Both the position numbers and the translations under genes were made by a program. The notes below the pieces were generated by a model. The model was given only the letters and a program-made list of their open reading frames with translations. It had not been told where the DNA came from and did not search any database. 64,000 bases of DNA, taken from the NCBI GenBank assembly GCA_033439295.1, contig JAVTLE010000015.1:1984001-2048000 (forward strand), given 5' to 3'. The DNA is from Deuterostichococcus epilithicus. Its lineage: Eukaryota; Chlorophyta; Trebouxiophyceae; Prasiolales; Stichococcaceae. Shown piece after piece: positions 1-12,600 of the stretch. The number at the start of each line of letters is the position of its first letter. Position 1 is the stretch's first letter.

Positions 1-104
1 CACAGCACGCTGTGCACATGGCGATGTACAGGGTCCCCAGAGCGGGTTAGGGACAGCCATATGGGTGCTCCAGACACCCTCATCACTGCTCGCTCGTCTT
101 GCAG

Positions 105-3100
105 GCGCTGGCGCCTGGCAGCCGCTGCTGCCCGTGCCAGACTCTGCGCAGTGGCGCGCGGCTGTGGCAGGCGCCGCCCCCTACAGCGTACGCATCCAGA
201 GCTCCCTGTCGCAGATTCTGGTGCTGCCCAGCGTGGTCACGAATGCAGTCGTCGGCGACTATGTGTCCACCGGGCAGCTGGCAGGTATGCTCCCGCTCTG
301 CTGGCTCTGGCCATTCTGTCAAAGGTGCCGGCTGCATCGGCGCATCACAACGTTGACCGTCTTGCAGCCCGCACGGCGACTGCACGCATTTGGGCTGATG
401 CTGTATGCGCGCTCCCGCAGGCTACCCTGGTGTCCCACCCATCGTTGCCGCTGCTGCGCGGCCGCCTCCCCTTGCGGTGAGGCAGGCAAGCTCATCGGCT
501 TTCCCTGCGTCCCGTGCCCACAAAGCGGCGCCGCCGCTTGCCCGGCGCACTGCTGGTGCTGCCAGGCTCGTTCGACTCCGCTGCGTGCTTGACGCCGCGC
601 CTTTGACTGGTCACAGGGCGCCGTTGGTCCCCCGCCGCCTTCCGTGCTGCTGACGGCGACACCTCCACCGGCCCTTGCGCCATCTGCCGGCATGCTGGAG
701 CCGGGCTTGGCGCCTGCACCGGGGCAGATCGCTCCTTCACCAGGCAAGGCCTTCCCTGGCAGCAGCAGCTATCAAATCCCAAACGCCGCCTGATGTGGCT
801 GCATGGCGGTGGGGGGTGGGCCTCGTCTCCACACCTTGTGACGCCACTTACTCGGCGTTGTGGATTCCTTGAGCTGTCGCACCCTGTGGCGGTTGCAGAT
901 GTAGGCTGTCGCAAAGTCGAATGATCGTTCAGTGTGGCCCTCCTACAGAAGCGGCTGCGGCGGTTACGATGCTGGTGCAGCTCAATGGGACAGATGTGGC
1001 GCCGCTGAGCGTCGACAACTCCGCGGTGCTGCAGCTCGTGACCGCCAACCTGGTGGCCAACGTTACCAGCGGCGAAGTGAACATCACCCAGCCCCAGGTG
1101 GGTGGCAACGTGCATAGTCGGACTGCGGCGCATGCATGATGTTGTGGCACAGTCCAGCGCCGTGCGGCTGGGACTCAGTGCCGGCGTGCCTTCCTGTCTG
1201 GCAGAGCTCTACTCGCACTGTGCCCCGCTTTGGATCATCGAAAGGCTGCATCATCATGACATCACCCTGGGATGGTGACCCCGGGACTCCCGCTGCAGGC
1301 GGCCATGGCGTCCCGCAGGATGCTGCGCGCGGCCGCGGCGTCCGACACTGTGGAAGTCGGCATCGTTGTCGGCACAACCAACGCTGCGGAGGCCGCCGCC
1401 GTGCTGCAGACGCTTGGCGCCGCCGTGACGGACAATGTCTTCCCGGACCGCCTCACCTCCGCCGGTGCGCAGCTCCGTTTTCATCTCTTGAAGCCAATTG
1501 CATGCACGGCAGGACAATCATTGAAGGCAGGCATGCACGATCTGCAAGCCCATGCAGCAGCTTTCGGCTTGCCGTCGCCGTCTCTCAATCCGCAATGCTT
1601 ACCATTGCAGGGGGCAGTGACGGATGCTGCTCCGTTTCTGGCTGCAGGCTTCGGTGTCGACACCATGTCCATCGGCTTCATCAGCCCTGCGGCCACGACC
1701 GTGTCCTCGCCGGGCGCCGCCGTTGATGGTGCAACGACCCCCGACTTTGCCGGCGCGCCAGCGCCGGTTGCGGACACCACCACTAAGCAGTCGAGCGGCC
1801 TGCCTGTCGGCGCCATCATCGGCATCGCAGTCGGCGCCGCCGTCCTGCTGGCACTCGCAGGTCAGCCACTGCTCCGTCTGCCCTCGGTTGCCGGCCGCGC
1901 ATGTCTCGCCCGGGGCTGGATTACCATTTGAAGCACAGCGGTGTATTGAACACCCTGTCATGGCAAGATCCACAACGACTGCACGAAAAGGTAGTTGGCA
2001 TTGGAGCCGTAGATCCTACGCCACCATGCATCACCAAGTTGTAGCTGTCTGAGGTGCCCTGACGCTGGGACATATGCTGCAGTGGTGCTGGCGGTGTGCT
2101 GTGCCCGCCGCCGCCGCCGCTCGCGTGCCGACGCAGGCGGCAAGCTGTACGACGACCCCGAGGCCGCCAGCGTCAAGAGCCTGAGCTTCGGCAAGGACGG
2201 AGGCGTCACGATCGACATGCACGCCGAGTCTCCGCGGGCGGGGCAGCCCCGGTCGCCCACCCCCTCCGGCACCTTTGGCAGGTTTGTGCTTCTGGTCCAG
2301 TCGCAGCTGCAGTGAAGGCTCGCAGCTGCTGTGCCTGGAGGAGCTTCTCCTGCCTGGGAGTCCAACCTCTCAGGTTTGTTGCACACCGAAAATTGAGCTA
2401 GCCAGGTGCACGACAAGGCTGGGCGCTCGCGCTCCGTCCAGCAGTACTGCGCAAGGTCCCAGCGCCAGCAGCATCATGGTTTCAAACCCAGCTCCCCTTT
2501 TCCGCCTGCAGGTCCCCGAGCCCCAGCCCGTTGCGGTGGGCGGATGTGCGCCTGGCCGGCGCCGGCGCTGCCGCCAAACCCTACGACACGCCGTCGCCCA
2601 AGGCGGCGCCCGCGCCGTCGACCTGGACCGGCATGATTGACTCGCTGCGCCGCTCACCCTCGCCGCTCAAGGTGGGACACTCTGGCCAGGCGGCAGCCTC
2701 TTGCCGAATCCTGTGAGCTGTTGGCAAGCACTGGGGGCATGTTGCACAGCTCCAGCCCCCTTTTCCAGGAATGCAAGCATACGGCGTTGCACCCAATCAG
2801 CATAGCGGGCAGTCGGTTTACTGAATCAGTGTGCTGTTCACCCCAAACGAGCCGCAGTCGCCTTGCCGAGTCTCTTATGAAGGAGTAGAGTTTGCCGCTG
2901 GCGTTCCGCCCATCATGCAGATGGCTCAACAACACGCTACAACACCCAGCCTAGTTTTCCCCATTCGTAGGCCTGGACCACGCCCACAAAGTCCCCCAGC
3001 CCCGCCAGCGCCGCCATCTCTGCTGCCACGTCGTCGCCGGCACGGCGGCAGCTGGAGGAGGACTCCCCCCGCGACATGTCGCCCCTCGGCGGCGGCGCCC

Positions 3101-6100
3101 TGCCGGCGGCAGCCTCGCCGGGCGGCAAGTCGGCGTGCTCATCCCCGGCCCACCTGCCCGACGAAGCTTTCTGCGCCGGCGACGCGCTGCCGTCGCACAG
3201 CCCGTCGCAGAGTCCCGAACCCCTGCTGCGCAAGGGCGGCGGGCGGCCGCCGCGTGCCAGCGGCGGCGCCCGCTCGCTGTGGGGCGGCGTCGTCGGAGCC
3301 TTCCGCCGAACGCCCNCTCCNGAGCCGGAGGCCATTTCGGCCGTCGGCGCCGCGCCCGCCATCGCGGCCGTGCACCTGCCGTCCGAGGCCGGCTCGCCGC
3401 AGCCGCACCAGGTGCGATCGCTGCCAACTCCCGTGCAGTGCTGGCAGTGGTGCTGCAGAGCTGGTGTGCCTTCTGGATGGCAGATGAGGAGCATCATTAG
3501 AGGGTGCTCCAGCTGTTGGCCTGGACAGCGTCTGCTGTCTCGGCTGCTGTTCTTCCCGGTGTTCGGTGTGTCCCTTCGAAACACACCTTGAATACTAGGC
3601 TGACGTGCTGCTGCCCGCCTGACCCCGCAGGCGACGGCTAGCCCCACGTCCCAGGAGGCCTCGCCGGCCGCCAGGGCGCCGAGCCCGAAGCTCGAGGCCG
3701 CCATCGCCGCTCCGCCAGCGCAGTCGCCCGACCAGGCTGCGGCGGCCATGTCGCCCTACACCGACCGCACTGCTGCGCAGCCGCTGCTGGACAGCCCGGT
3801 GGCGGCGCCGCCAACCCCGGAGGACCTCCGCGCCAGCGCTGCCATGGACCCGCTGGCCGCCGGACTGCGGGAGGCAACCCCCGAGGCCGCTCCTGCCCAG
3901 CGGGAGACGGCGGCCCCGGAGGAGAAGGCAGCCCCCAAGAAGGAAGCGGCAGCTGTCGACGAGGAGCCGGAGCTGCCGGCGGTGTCTCGGCAGGAGGCGG
4001 TGCCGGCGGCGGCCATAAAATCGGCGCCTGCCAAGCCGGAGGCCGACGAGATGGAGCTGGCGAGCGAGTCGCAATTCGTGGGCGCGCCGGCGGCTGCAGA
4101 GCCGCAGGCGGCCAAGCCGGCGCCCAAGGTGTCGCGTCTGGCCGCCATCAAGGCGACGCTGGGCCTCACCAGCCCGCCAAAGCCAGACGAGGCACCGCCA
4201 GCGCCCGCCAGGGCGGCCACACTGCCGCAGCAGTCGCCGCCGCCACCGGCGGCCATGGCGAAGGCGACGTCCCCGCCGCCGGCGACGAGCTCGGCCGAGC
4301 ACTTGCCATTCGCCGAGCCGCCCGCGCAGGGCGGCCGTTCTGCGGCGCCTGCGCTGACGCGCTCGCCAGAGATGAAGCAGCGCCGCCCGCCGGCGCCGCC
4401 GAGGCAGCAGCAGGCGCAGTTCGAGCCGGTGACGCTGTCGCCAGAGTCGCACCGCCGCGCCTCCTCCCTCCCGTCCGAGGACGGCTCGCCGGCCAAGAGC
4501 CCAACGCCGCACGACCCCAAATTCGTGCCTGATGCAGCCGCTGTGGCGGCGCCGCCCGCCGCCGAGCCGCAGCAGCGCCGCCGGTCCTCGAGCCGGGAGC
4601 TGCCGCCGCCGTCCGACCGCGAGCTGGCCCTGGAGCGGGAACTGGCACTCGAGCGCGAGCTCATTGCAGTGCGACGGGCTCGCGCCGCCCTGGACGGCGA
4701 CGGCTCGCCCTCCCGCCGCGTGCGCATCCAGCCCGCGGTGCGACATGTGCTTCCTGCCGCGCCTGGCCCGGCCTGTTGCTGATGTGATAGAGTACAGACA
4801 CATGGTGTAAGTCGCGCCTCGGCTGTTTCCCCGCAACAATGAGTCCCTATGCTGCTTCGCTACCAGGCGCCGCTTCCCTCAGCTGCTGGCCCGTGCCGTT
4901 TTCTGACTCGGACCTTTGTCGCTTTGCATGCGCAGGGGGGTGTCGCCGCGGCTGAAGTGCCCAGTCCCTCCGGCAGCCGCCACGTGCGCTCGCCGAGCGG
5001 CGGCCTGTTTGACGACTCGCCCTGCCGCTCGCCGCTGTCTGGTAGCCCGGAGCGCCACCCGCCCAGGTGCCGCCCTGCAGCGCTGATGCTGCTGCCTCTC
5101 CGTGATGCTCTGGTGCCGTTCTGTGCCCACATGACTGTAACGGGTGCAGCCATCCCCGTCCGACTCGGCTGCAGGAGACCGCGCTGGGAGTGCAGCGGTC
5201 TGCGCTCAGCGGTCCTGCACACCCCACAACAGTTTCCAGCGGCCGCTTCGGCCTGAGCAGCTGATGCTTGATGCGTGCGCCCTCGAAACCGAAACTGAAA
5301 ACGAGCCCAAGTTCCGATGCCGCGCCTTGCAGGTGGCCGCGCGGCACGCCGGAGGCGGGTGCCGCACGGGCGTCCCAGGTGCCGCGGCCGTATGCTGCGG
5401 GGCGCCACGACGTGATGCCCTTCACCGCTGACGAGCTGCTGCTGTTCAAGGAGGCGCAGTCGAGCGCCAGCTTCGCCGGTGCGCCCCTGCCTCACCCCCC
5501 GAAAGCGCCCTGCTGCACGGGCTGTCCAAGCCCGTCCTCGGCTGCCGGCAGGCAGGCGGGCGGGGCCCTGCGCGTGCAGGGCCCAGCTGTGGACGTGCTG
5601 TGCATGGCCTGGGGCATGGCACGGGCACGAGGCGTCTCGGCACAGGTGGCTCCTGCAGAGCGGTGAGATGGTCTGCCTCCAGCAGCAACTGTTCGCTCCT
5701 GCGGCAGCTGCCGTACCCCAAGCGGCTGTCCTGTTTGCGATGTTGACATGCAGTTCTGAGAAGCTGTTGTGCACCTGCAGGCTCGGCGGACTCCCGGCCG
5801 TCCCGGCGGTCGGGCGGCAGCGACGCCAGCCGCATCTCCTACGCCAGCCGGCAGTCGAAGCAGTCGAAGGCGAGCGCCGTCAGCCAGCGGCCGCGCCGCT
5901 CGGACGGCAGCTCCTACGCGCCCTCCTACGAAGGGTGCGCAACACGGCAAGCCGTTTCCGCGCATCCTGGTCACCTGCGAGCAGGCGGTCGCGGCGTGGC
6001 AGCGGCGAGACTGCCGCTGCCGCGCCAGCCTGCAGTGCCTGGCATGAGGTTGCCAGCGCCATTTCCTGGCGCTACAAACGTGCTCACACCGTCTCGCACA

Positions 6101-6852
6101 GGTCGTGGCAGGCACTGGCCACCCGGCAGGGCCGCATTGGACTGCACATGCGCAGTCCAAGGGCCTCCTGAACGGCCCTCATCCCCCGCCTCTCGCGCTA
6201 AATCCTTGAACCCTAAACCCCGCACAGGTCGCGGCGGGCGCCGGCCATCCCGGAGGGCGTGCGCGAGGTGCTGGGCCTGCCGTCAGTGGCGGGCGGCCCG
6301 CTGCCAGGCGTGCCGCGGCAGTCCCGCCGCAGCGCCTCCCGCAGCCTGTTCCCCGACGCGCCGTCCGACTCGGGCTCCCAGGGCTCGGTGCGCGACGCTC
6401 ATCGACTGGTGCCTGCGCCCCCTGCTCCCCGCCCTTGAGGCACCGCCCTTGAGGCACCGCCCTTGAGGCACCGCACCGGCCATCGTTTGCATCCCGGCCT
6501 CGACTGGCACGCTGGCCCTGACCTCTGGCGGAATCCCTGCTTCAGAGGCTGGCAGTCCCCCGAGGGACAGTCGCTGGGCCGCTGACGGAGTTGGTGCAGA
6601 GGTTCATGGGATCCGCGCGCTTCGAATTAGATAGCTCTTTGCACCAGTCACAGTCGCTCGACTCAGGCCGTGCTCCTGTCCGCGCAGAGGCTGCGCGACC
6701 GCGACGGCTCGGAAAATGGCAGCATCCCAGACAGCCTGCGCAGCGGGCGTAGCTCGAGGGCCGCCGCCGGCGCGCTGCCGCGCCCGCGCACCTGGCGCGA
6801 ACGTGTGGAGCGCTCCCCCGCAGCCTCCCCCAGCCAGCAGCACTTCAAGTAG
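105..6852 (+). CDS. Type I membrane protein with long Ala/Pro/Ser-rich cytoplasmic tail (5' partial)
   Basis: I do not recognise a named family. Fifteen exons keep one frame: 105-284, 421-476, 617-743, 949-1097, 1299-1464, 1648-1860, 2083-2281, 2512-2671, 2971-3411, 3631-4737, 4936-5066, 5333-5478, 5781-5934, 6228-6387, 6688-6852 (stop). The first exon opens at an acceptor, so the start lies left of the window. About 1183 residues are visible. The first 275 or so look extracellular (N-x-T sites, a beta-rich stretch around GIVVGTTNAAEAAAVLQTL). One transmembrane segment, about residues 277-297, is built across the 1860/2083 splice and is followed by RRRRRSR, the positive-inside stop-transfer pattern. 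The remaining roughly 880 residues are low-complexity Ala/Pro/Ser with many SP sites, consistent with a phosphorylated cytoplasmic tail (inference). The 743/949 intron is GC-AG. Two N bases fall in the exon 2971-3411. Confidence 0.8.
3316..3322. other. Ambiguous bases in a coding exon
   Basis: Positions 3316 and 3322 are N inside exon 2971-3411 of the membrane-protein gene. They hide two residues but do not change the frame. A second pair of N bases lies at 29917 and 29919 in the ARF-GEF gene, again in an Ala-rich GC-rich exon. Confidence 0.95.
6431..6472. repeat. 14-bp tandem repeat, three copies
   Basis: Three exact copies of the unit gcccttgaggcacc lie in the intron 6388-6687 of the membrane-protein gene. 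No coding consequence is seen. Confidence 0.9.
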
Positions 6853-7677
6853 ACTCGAGAGTAGAGCGTGCTGGTCGGGGAAGCATTCGCAAACAAGGCG
6901 CCGGGGCAGCGCTTGGCGCTTTGCAGCGCTACGTAGAGGGACACCGGCGTGTGGACGTAGAGATGCTGGTGGGAGAGCGGTGGCGGCAGCCGCTGAATCA
7001 GCGCAGTGCTGCCTGATTACATCGCTGTGACGTCAGCCGCCAAAGCACTTGGCGCTGCATGCGGAGTGAGGACTGGCGCTGAAAAGCGCTGATCTCGCCG
7101 CAAAACTGACTACCCTGCCCACTTGTCGTGACTATTAGGTCTTCGGCATGTCTATCGATTTGACTTTTGATGCGCAGGACGGGCACACTCTTATGTATCG
7201 TTTTTGGTGACGACTGATGACGCCCTTGCTTCAACGCATGTGGTTAGGTAGTCTCCACCCAACCTCTAGGGCAGCTGGCAGCAAGTTTGCTGCCGGCTCA
7301 GTGGCCGCCAGGTCTAGCACTCTACCGGTGCGGAGCACTTGTTGAAATCCTGCAGCAGACTGCGTGTCCAGTCTTGCTTGCAGCACTCTCTTCATTCTTG
7401 TGTTGCTGGAGTTGAAGTTGTAACCATCACCTTGCAGTCATCGTCGTGAGCAAACTGCCCTTGAACCAGACCTCCACAACGTTACTTCCTACATCCCACC
7501 TACCAATCCCATAGTCGTACGGTACCTGATTTGTTTTGCGGCAGAGCAGTCTACCTAGATACTAGAGGCCATTCCAATTTCATGGTCACTGGTGCCTCCC
7601 AAGTGCTGTCATACTAGGCCGCCCCACACTCATTTCCGTGCGGCAAACCACCTCTAGTCCGAGCGAACCTGCCCCAA
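6853..7677. other. Intergenic, convergent 3' ends
   Basis: This stretch separates the stop of the membrane-protein gene on the plus strand from the stop of the unrecognised gene on the minus strand. It should hold both 3' untranslated regions. I see no exon with convincing coding character and no RNA gene in it. Confidence 0.6.
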
Positions 7678-9123
7678 TCAGGTCTTCAGGATAGGCTTGC
7701 CAGCAACATCGAGCGGCCAGGGCTTGCCATCGACATCCACCTGCAAATCCCATCAGCAGTCTCCATTGTCCAAGTTGCTCGCTGAGAACACTGCAACACA
7801 AATGCTGCTGGGTGCCGTTCAGAGCGAATCTGCATTTGACGGCGTCACAAACTCATCCCTCCAGATAAGCGATGTCTGGTGCTCAGCCATAGGGCACAGC
7901 AGGGGTGGGTACTGAGAAGCAATGGCCCACCGGCACGTCCAGCTTCCTGAGCTGCGGTGTCGACCAGGCATGGTCCTTGATGAGCCCCCACTCCACCGGC
8001 TTGCCGAAGTTTTTCTGTGGTCACGAAACATGAGGACATGTGTCTCCTGCCGTTGTCACAGCCGTCTCACCAACCTGGCATCATCAGCCGCATGCCCCGC
8101 ATGATAGACTTGATATGTTGGACAGCGGCATCGATGCTGCCAGTATGGCTGCAACAAGTTGCTGTGCCACTGTGCAGATCAGTACATGTTCCTGAGTGGT
8201 GCATTTGCTCAGCGGAATGCACCGCCATGAATTTAAAGGCACAATGTCATTGCGGCATGCTACACAATCACGCAGCAGGCTGGCACACCCTCATGCCGTC
8301 TACCATGCGTCACAGGCCAGAAGCGGCATGCCGGCGCACCTTCAGGCCGTCTGTGAAGATGCGCTGGGCCTCCTTAAACTCCGGCGTCGAGAACGAAAGC
8401 CGCGGGTCCTCGTTCTTCCGCATCTCCTCCAACTAGACACACCAATCGTTTTGAGTTGTTGAGCCGTATCGTGATGTGATCTCAGTCCATGCATTGGAGA
8501 ATAGGCAGCTTGCGGCAGGAGTCACAGGGCGCCGCCAGGGTCTGCCGCAGGGGAGCTGCTTGCCTTCTTGGTGTGCGCCCGCATCTCCTCGATCAGCGCC
8601 GCCTGCTGTCGGTCCTTCGGATCGGCTCGCCGCTCGAAGTCTTTCTGCAACAGCAACCGCGTTCCTCACCCGCTTGCGTCACAAAATCAATCTGTACGCA
8701 TGTGCCTGATAGTGTTCCTTGCTCAGGCGAGAGGCCTGCGCCAATGACATGCTTTGGCGTGTCGGATCCTCTCTTGTTATAGCCGCTGACAGCCCACTTG
8801 GCTTCCTCAACTGCGTTGCACCCACCAGCTTGCTAACATCAGCATCGCCAAACTTGTTGCCGATGTAGCTCGCCATGACGGCCTCCGTCACGTCGCTTTC
8901 CTACTAGTTAAGGTATCCTTTCGTAGAACTCAGCCTCTGCGGCAAGCATCCCTGATTGTCTAACCGGCTGCACTTGACCATTGAACTTCGGATTTTCCAA
9001 TACTGGATTCCCGGTGGCTGGGCACTGCATCCCTGCTCGGTCAATGCTCCGAAAGGCGTCCAGCGGCACTGAGGCGGCTCTCCGCGCAGGCGATACATCC
9101 GCATGAGCAAGTTGTGGGGAATT
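7678..9123 (-). CDS. Unrecognised protein, possibly organelle-targeted (N-terminus unresolved)
   Basis: Six minus-strand exons join in phase 0: 9123-8965, 8900-8826, 8644-8564, 8432-8340, 8014-7931, 7740-7678 (stop). They give 184 residues without a start codon. An upstream exon is expected between about 9125 and 9550; a Ser/Ala-rich piece read from about 9250 could belong to a transit peptide, but I could not find an in-frame Met. Visible traits are a charged helical middle (ADPKDRQQAALIEEMRAHTK) and a hydrophilic, Pro/Lys-rich end finishing WPLDVAGKPILKT. I see no catalytic motif and cannot name a family. The intron 8563-8433 starts with GC (AAG|GCAAGC). Intron 8964-8901 is 64 nt with a clear branch-point-like CTTAAC. 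Conserved frame across five introns is the main evidence that it is real. Confidence 0.6.
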
Positions 9124-9553
9124 CTAGGTTCCAGAGTAAAAACTTGGGCCTGGGTGCCGGCAGCCGCGTCGAAGCACGAAAGTTTCACCGCTCGCGTAAC
9201 GACATTGCAGCTGAAACCTTTGAGACCGTCGCCGGAGCAGCTAAGCTGGAACTCGCGCAAGGTTTCTGGATTGCGAGAATCTCAGATCACCACACAGTTC
9301 AACGCGTCATTTGGCCGTTTGTCGCTTTGCCATTCGGGCAGACAAAGTACAGCGGACCTCGCAGCCTAATTTGCGTAGTGGGCCATTGCGACAGGGCTCA
9401 GGCTTCAGATCATATCTTTCATAGAAGAGGACGCCAGATGGGTGCGTCCTGGGCACAAGCCATCCGTACAGCAGTGCCGCTCTTGCGCAAAGTAGCTGCT
9501 GGAGTCCTGCATGCACGTGCAGTGACAATCACACCCACTCCACACAATCAGGG

Positions 9554-9588
9554 ATCGAATTGTTTGGATCGCGCGCAAACAATTCGAT
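9554..9588. promoter_or_regulatory. Perfect 13-bp inverted repeat near the start of the beta-helix gene
   Basis: Bases 9554-9566 (atcgaattgtttg) pair exactly with 9576-9588 around a nine-base loop (gatcgcgcg). The repeat sits between the divergent unrecognised gene and the beta-helix gene, and its right arm overlaps an ATG at 9587. It could be a protein-binding palindrome or an mRNA hairpin; the sequence alone does not decide. Confidence 0.6.
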
Positions 9589-9607
9589 GAACTACAACAC
9601 CATGCAG

Positions 9608-12600
9608 GGACCCAAGACTCCACGAGGCGGAGTCATACTACTGGTACCCATGCACCGCAGCGCTTCAAGTCTGCCCTGGCGCTGCTGCTGCTTGCAAGCG
9701 TCGTTGTGACATCACTGTTACATGTGAGCCTCAGCTTCCTCACGCATAACCAATAGCAATCACTTGTGCAAAAGTGGGCCATCCCGAGTCAGCTGAGTCG
9801 GCAACGCACCACTCTGCCGATCCAAGATTCAACTAGCTATCGGAGGCGCGCGGCGCATCATGGCACGGCCGAATGAGGTGGCGCCTTGCCGGCGCGCAGG
9901 CCGCATACGCTGCAGACGTCCCGGTCGCCATCCAGGTGGTGATGACCGGCACGCCCGCAGGCGACATCACAGCATTCATCCAGCTGAGGAGCGCCGTCCC
10001 GCTTGGCGAACCATTGCCGGCGCTGTACGCCTCCAAGCGGCTGCTGGACGCGCGGCCGTACGTCACAGGTGAGGCGATGACAGGATGAGGGCGTTTCTGT
10101 AGGCCTGGCTCTTGCTGCTTGATCGGAACGTTCTGGGGCGCCAGTCTACCTGTGGCAGCCGCCTTGCAGCACCTGCTGGCCTGCCCATCGCGCCCGGCCG
10201 CCATTCTGTGGAGTGCTTGCCGAGCCCGGCCGAGGTTCTCAGCGCACGAAGACGGCAGCGCGGGCTCCAGCAAATATCAGGCATATGTTCCGCCTCGGGC
10301 AAGCTTCCGCCGCTGTTGACAGGGCTTGAACTGCAGCCATACATGAGGGACAATCCAACGGATGCGCTGCTGGTGCTGGAGGATTCGCCGGTGGAGGCGG
10401 CCTTCGTGGACTCTGTCTTCTACCGGCTGCCGGATCCTGCGCTGGCTATAATCAACAGCACTGCGCGCCTGGACAACATTCAGGTAAATGCCTGTGTAGA
10501 AGGCGGAGGTCCTCTCGTCCTGCCTTTTAATTCAAGAACGTCCAGCATTATAACACGAGTTAGGGGCAGACGGAAAAACGCTACATCGGCCTGTGGCGGT
10601 CACACCCCTGCAACACTCATGGTGCGAGCAGGGTGACCACCAACGCGCACAACAGGTGAATGGTGCTCGCTGCACAGATGGACCAGAAGTTCGACGGAGG
10701 ACGGCTGCTGGTGGCCAGCGCAAACTCCAGTGTGGGGGTGATGGACAGCGTGTTCCAGTCGGCCAGTCAGGAGGGCGACGGTGCGCGCACTGCGTGCTGG
10801 GCCTTTCGAAGTGCATTTCGAGCTCCCACACAGTCGACATGCACTCAAAAGCCATGCAGGTGCATTAGGCGCTGCCAGCCTTGACGGCTGAACATGGACT
10901 GGGCATGAGCGATGTTGGATTCGAGAGTTCAGGACCTTTGCCATGCCGAGCTGCCCCAATCCAGCATGAGTGGACTGCCATGCCTGCTTCACAATCGCTA
11001 GGCTTGGTTGGCAACAGGGCTCTGCTGCAACACTTTGAAACCTTGAAACCTGGTGTCCCACAGGCGGCGTGTTCCACATCCAGAGCAGCGTGCTAGACTT
11101 CAAGAACGCCTCCTTCATCGGCAATGCGGCGTCGGGCCACGGCGGCGCCATTTATGCGGACAACGACAGCAAGCTCACCGGCTCGGCCAGCATCTTCGCC
11201 AACAACACTGCCGGCGACTTTGGCGGCGCAATCTATCAGACTGGCTTCTTCCCCGAGATGCGAGGTGCGTGCCTGCTAGACTGCGCTGGTTGGCACAGGG
11301 TGCTGCCTCTCGTTGTAGTTAACTGCAGGTGATGGGTTTCCACGCAAAGACAGCGTCTGAGGCGTCCCGCTCGGCGCCGCTGCTGATGTGAAGCTTGGTG
11401 ACCTGCACATGGCCTGATTTGGCTTGCTGATGTGTGTGCAGAGAATACAACATTCACAAAGGCCGGAGCAAACATCAAGGCATTCTCGGCGGGCATGTTT
11501 AACTTCAAGAACGTCAGCTTTGTGCGCAATGTGGCAAATTCCGGCGGAGCACTGCACCAGGTACATTCACCACTGGGTTTTCCAGTATTGCGAGGAAACA
11601 CTTTCAAGCATGCCCGCGCCTTAGACTTCGGCAGCAGCAGAAACAACAGAAACGTTCTCAACGACTGCTGAACGCAACCGCAGGAGTTTGTGTTGGGCGA
11701 CATCGTCGACTGTCAGTTTTCTGGTAACACCGCCAAAGGGATTGGCGGCGGCATTGTTCAGGTGTTGGTGGTGCTTCGCTCTATGGGTATAACTGTGCGA
11801 CCTGCCTGGTTACAGACTTTGCTGCAAGCCTGTCTGCATGTTACGACTGTGAGCTTGATTGGTGATGCAGGCGTCATCCTTCGTCAACTTGGCTGGCAGC
11901 TCCTTCTATGGCAACACTGCCGGCCAGCATGGCGGCGCTGTGCATCAGGCTAACAGCATCGGCAATGTAGCTGGCTCCGTGTTTGGCGGCAACGGCGCAG
12001 GTGCAGTGCATTCAGCATGGGAATCTGCATGCACTATGCTGGCAGAGTGTCGGCATTGCATGTGTGCCTGTCCGGTTCGCTGGACTGGGTGTTGCCGGCG
12101 TCTGCTTCGTCTTGCATTGATTCATGTTGTTGGTGCCCTTGAGCGTGCTGCGGGGCCGTCAAAGCCACATCATTGGTGCAAAACTGCAATATTGCAGCTG
12201 CAAACATTGACTGCTGGAGCACCCTTACCACACGCACCTCACACCGACCTTCACTTGAGTGTGTCTACTTATCAGGCGGAAATGGCGGCGCCGTGGCCCG
12301 CATGCAGAGCCAGGGCGATGTGAACGGCACCCGCTTCACGGACAATAGTGCCACACAGGGCGGCAGCATCTACCTCGTCGGCTCTGTGGCGCCGAACGTC
12401 TGCAGCAACGAGTTTTCTGACGGACAGGTGCCGTGCCCGCAGGCATTCATCCGCATGGTTCTCGCATGTATGTGTGGAGTGCCGTCAGCCTCCTGAATTT
12501 GAAGCGCAATCTCGAGCTTAAGAAGGTATGCCCAGTCTAGCGTCTGAGCATAATGTGGCCCCGCGCAGGCCTCAAGAGAGGGCGGCGCCATCTTTGCGAA

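Noticed and set aside
3595-4839. Long minus-strand open frames (414 and 323 residues) opposite the membrane-protein tail exon
   Set aside because: They are shadows created by GC-rich Ala/Pro codons. The plus strand joins fourteen other exons in phase, and the minus frames have no splice or domain support.
6211-6221. ccctaaacccc, similar to a plant-type telomere repeat
   Set aside because: There is a single unit in an intron with no array around it.
8901-8964. Apparent 22-bp insertion with flanking gaaag copies interrupting the unrecognised minus-strand gene
   Set aside because: A canonical GT-AG intron 8964-8901 with a branch-point-like CTTAAC keeps phase, so no insertion needs to be invoked.
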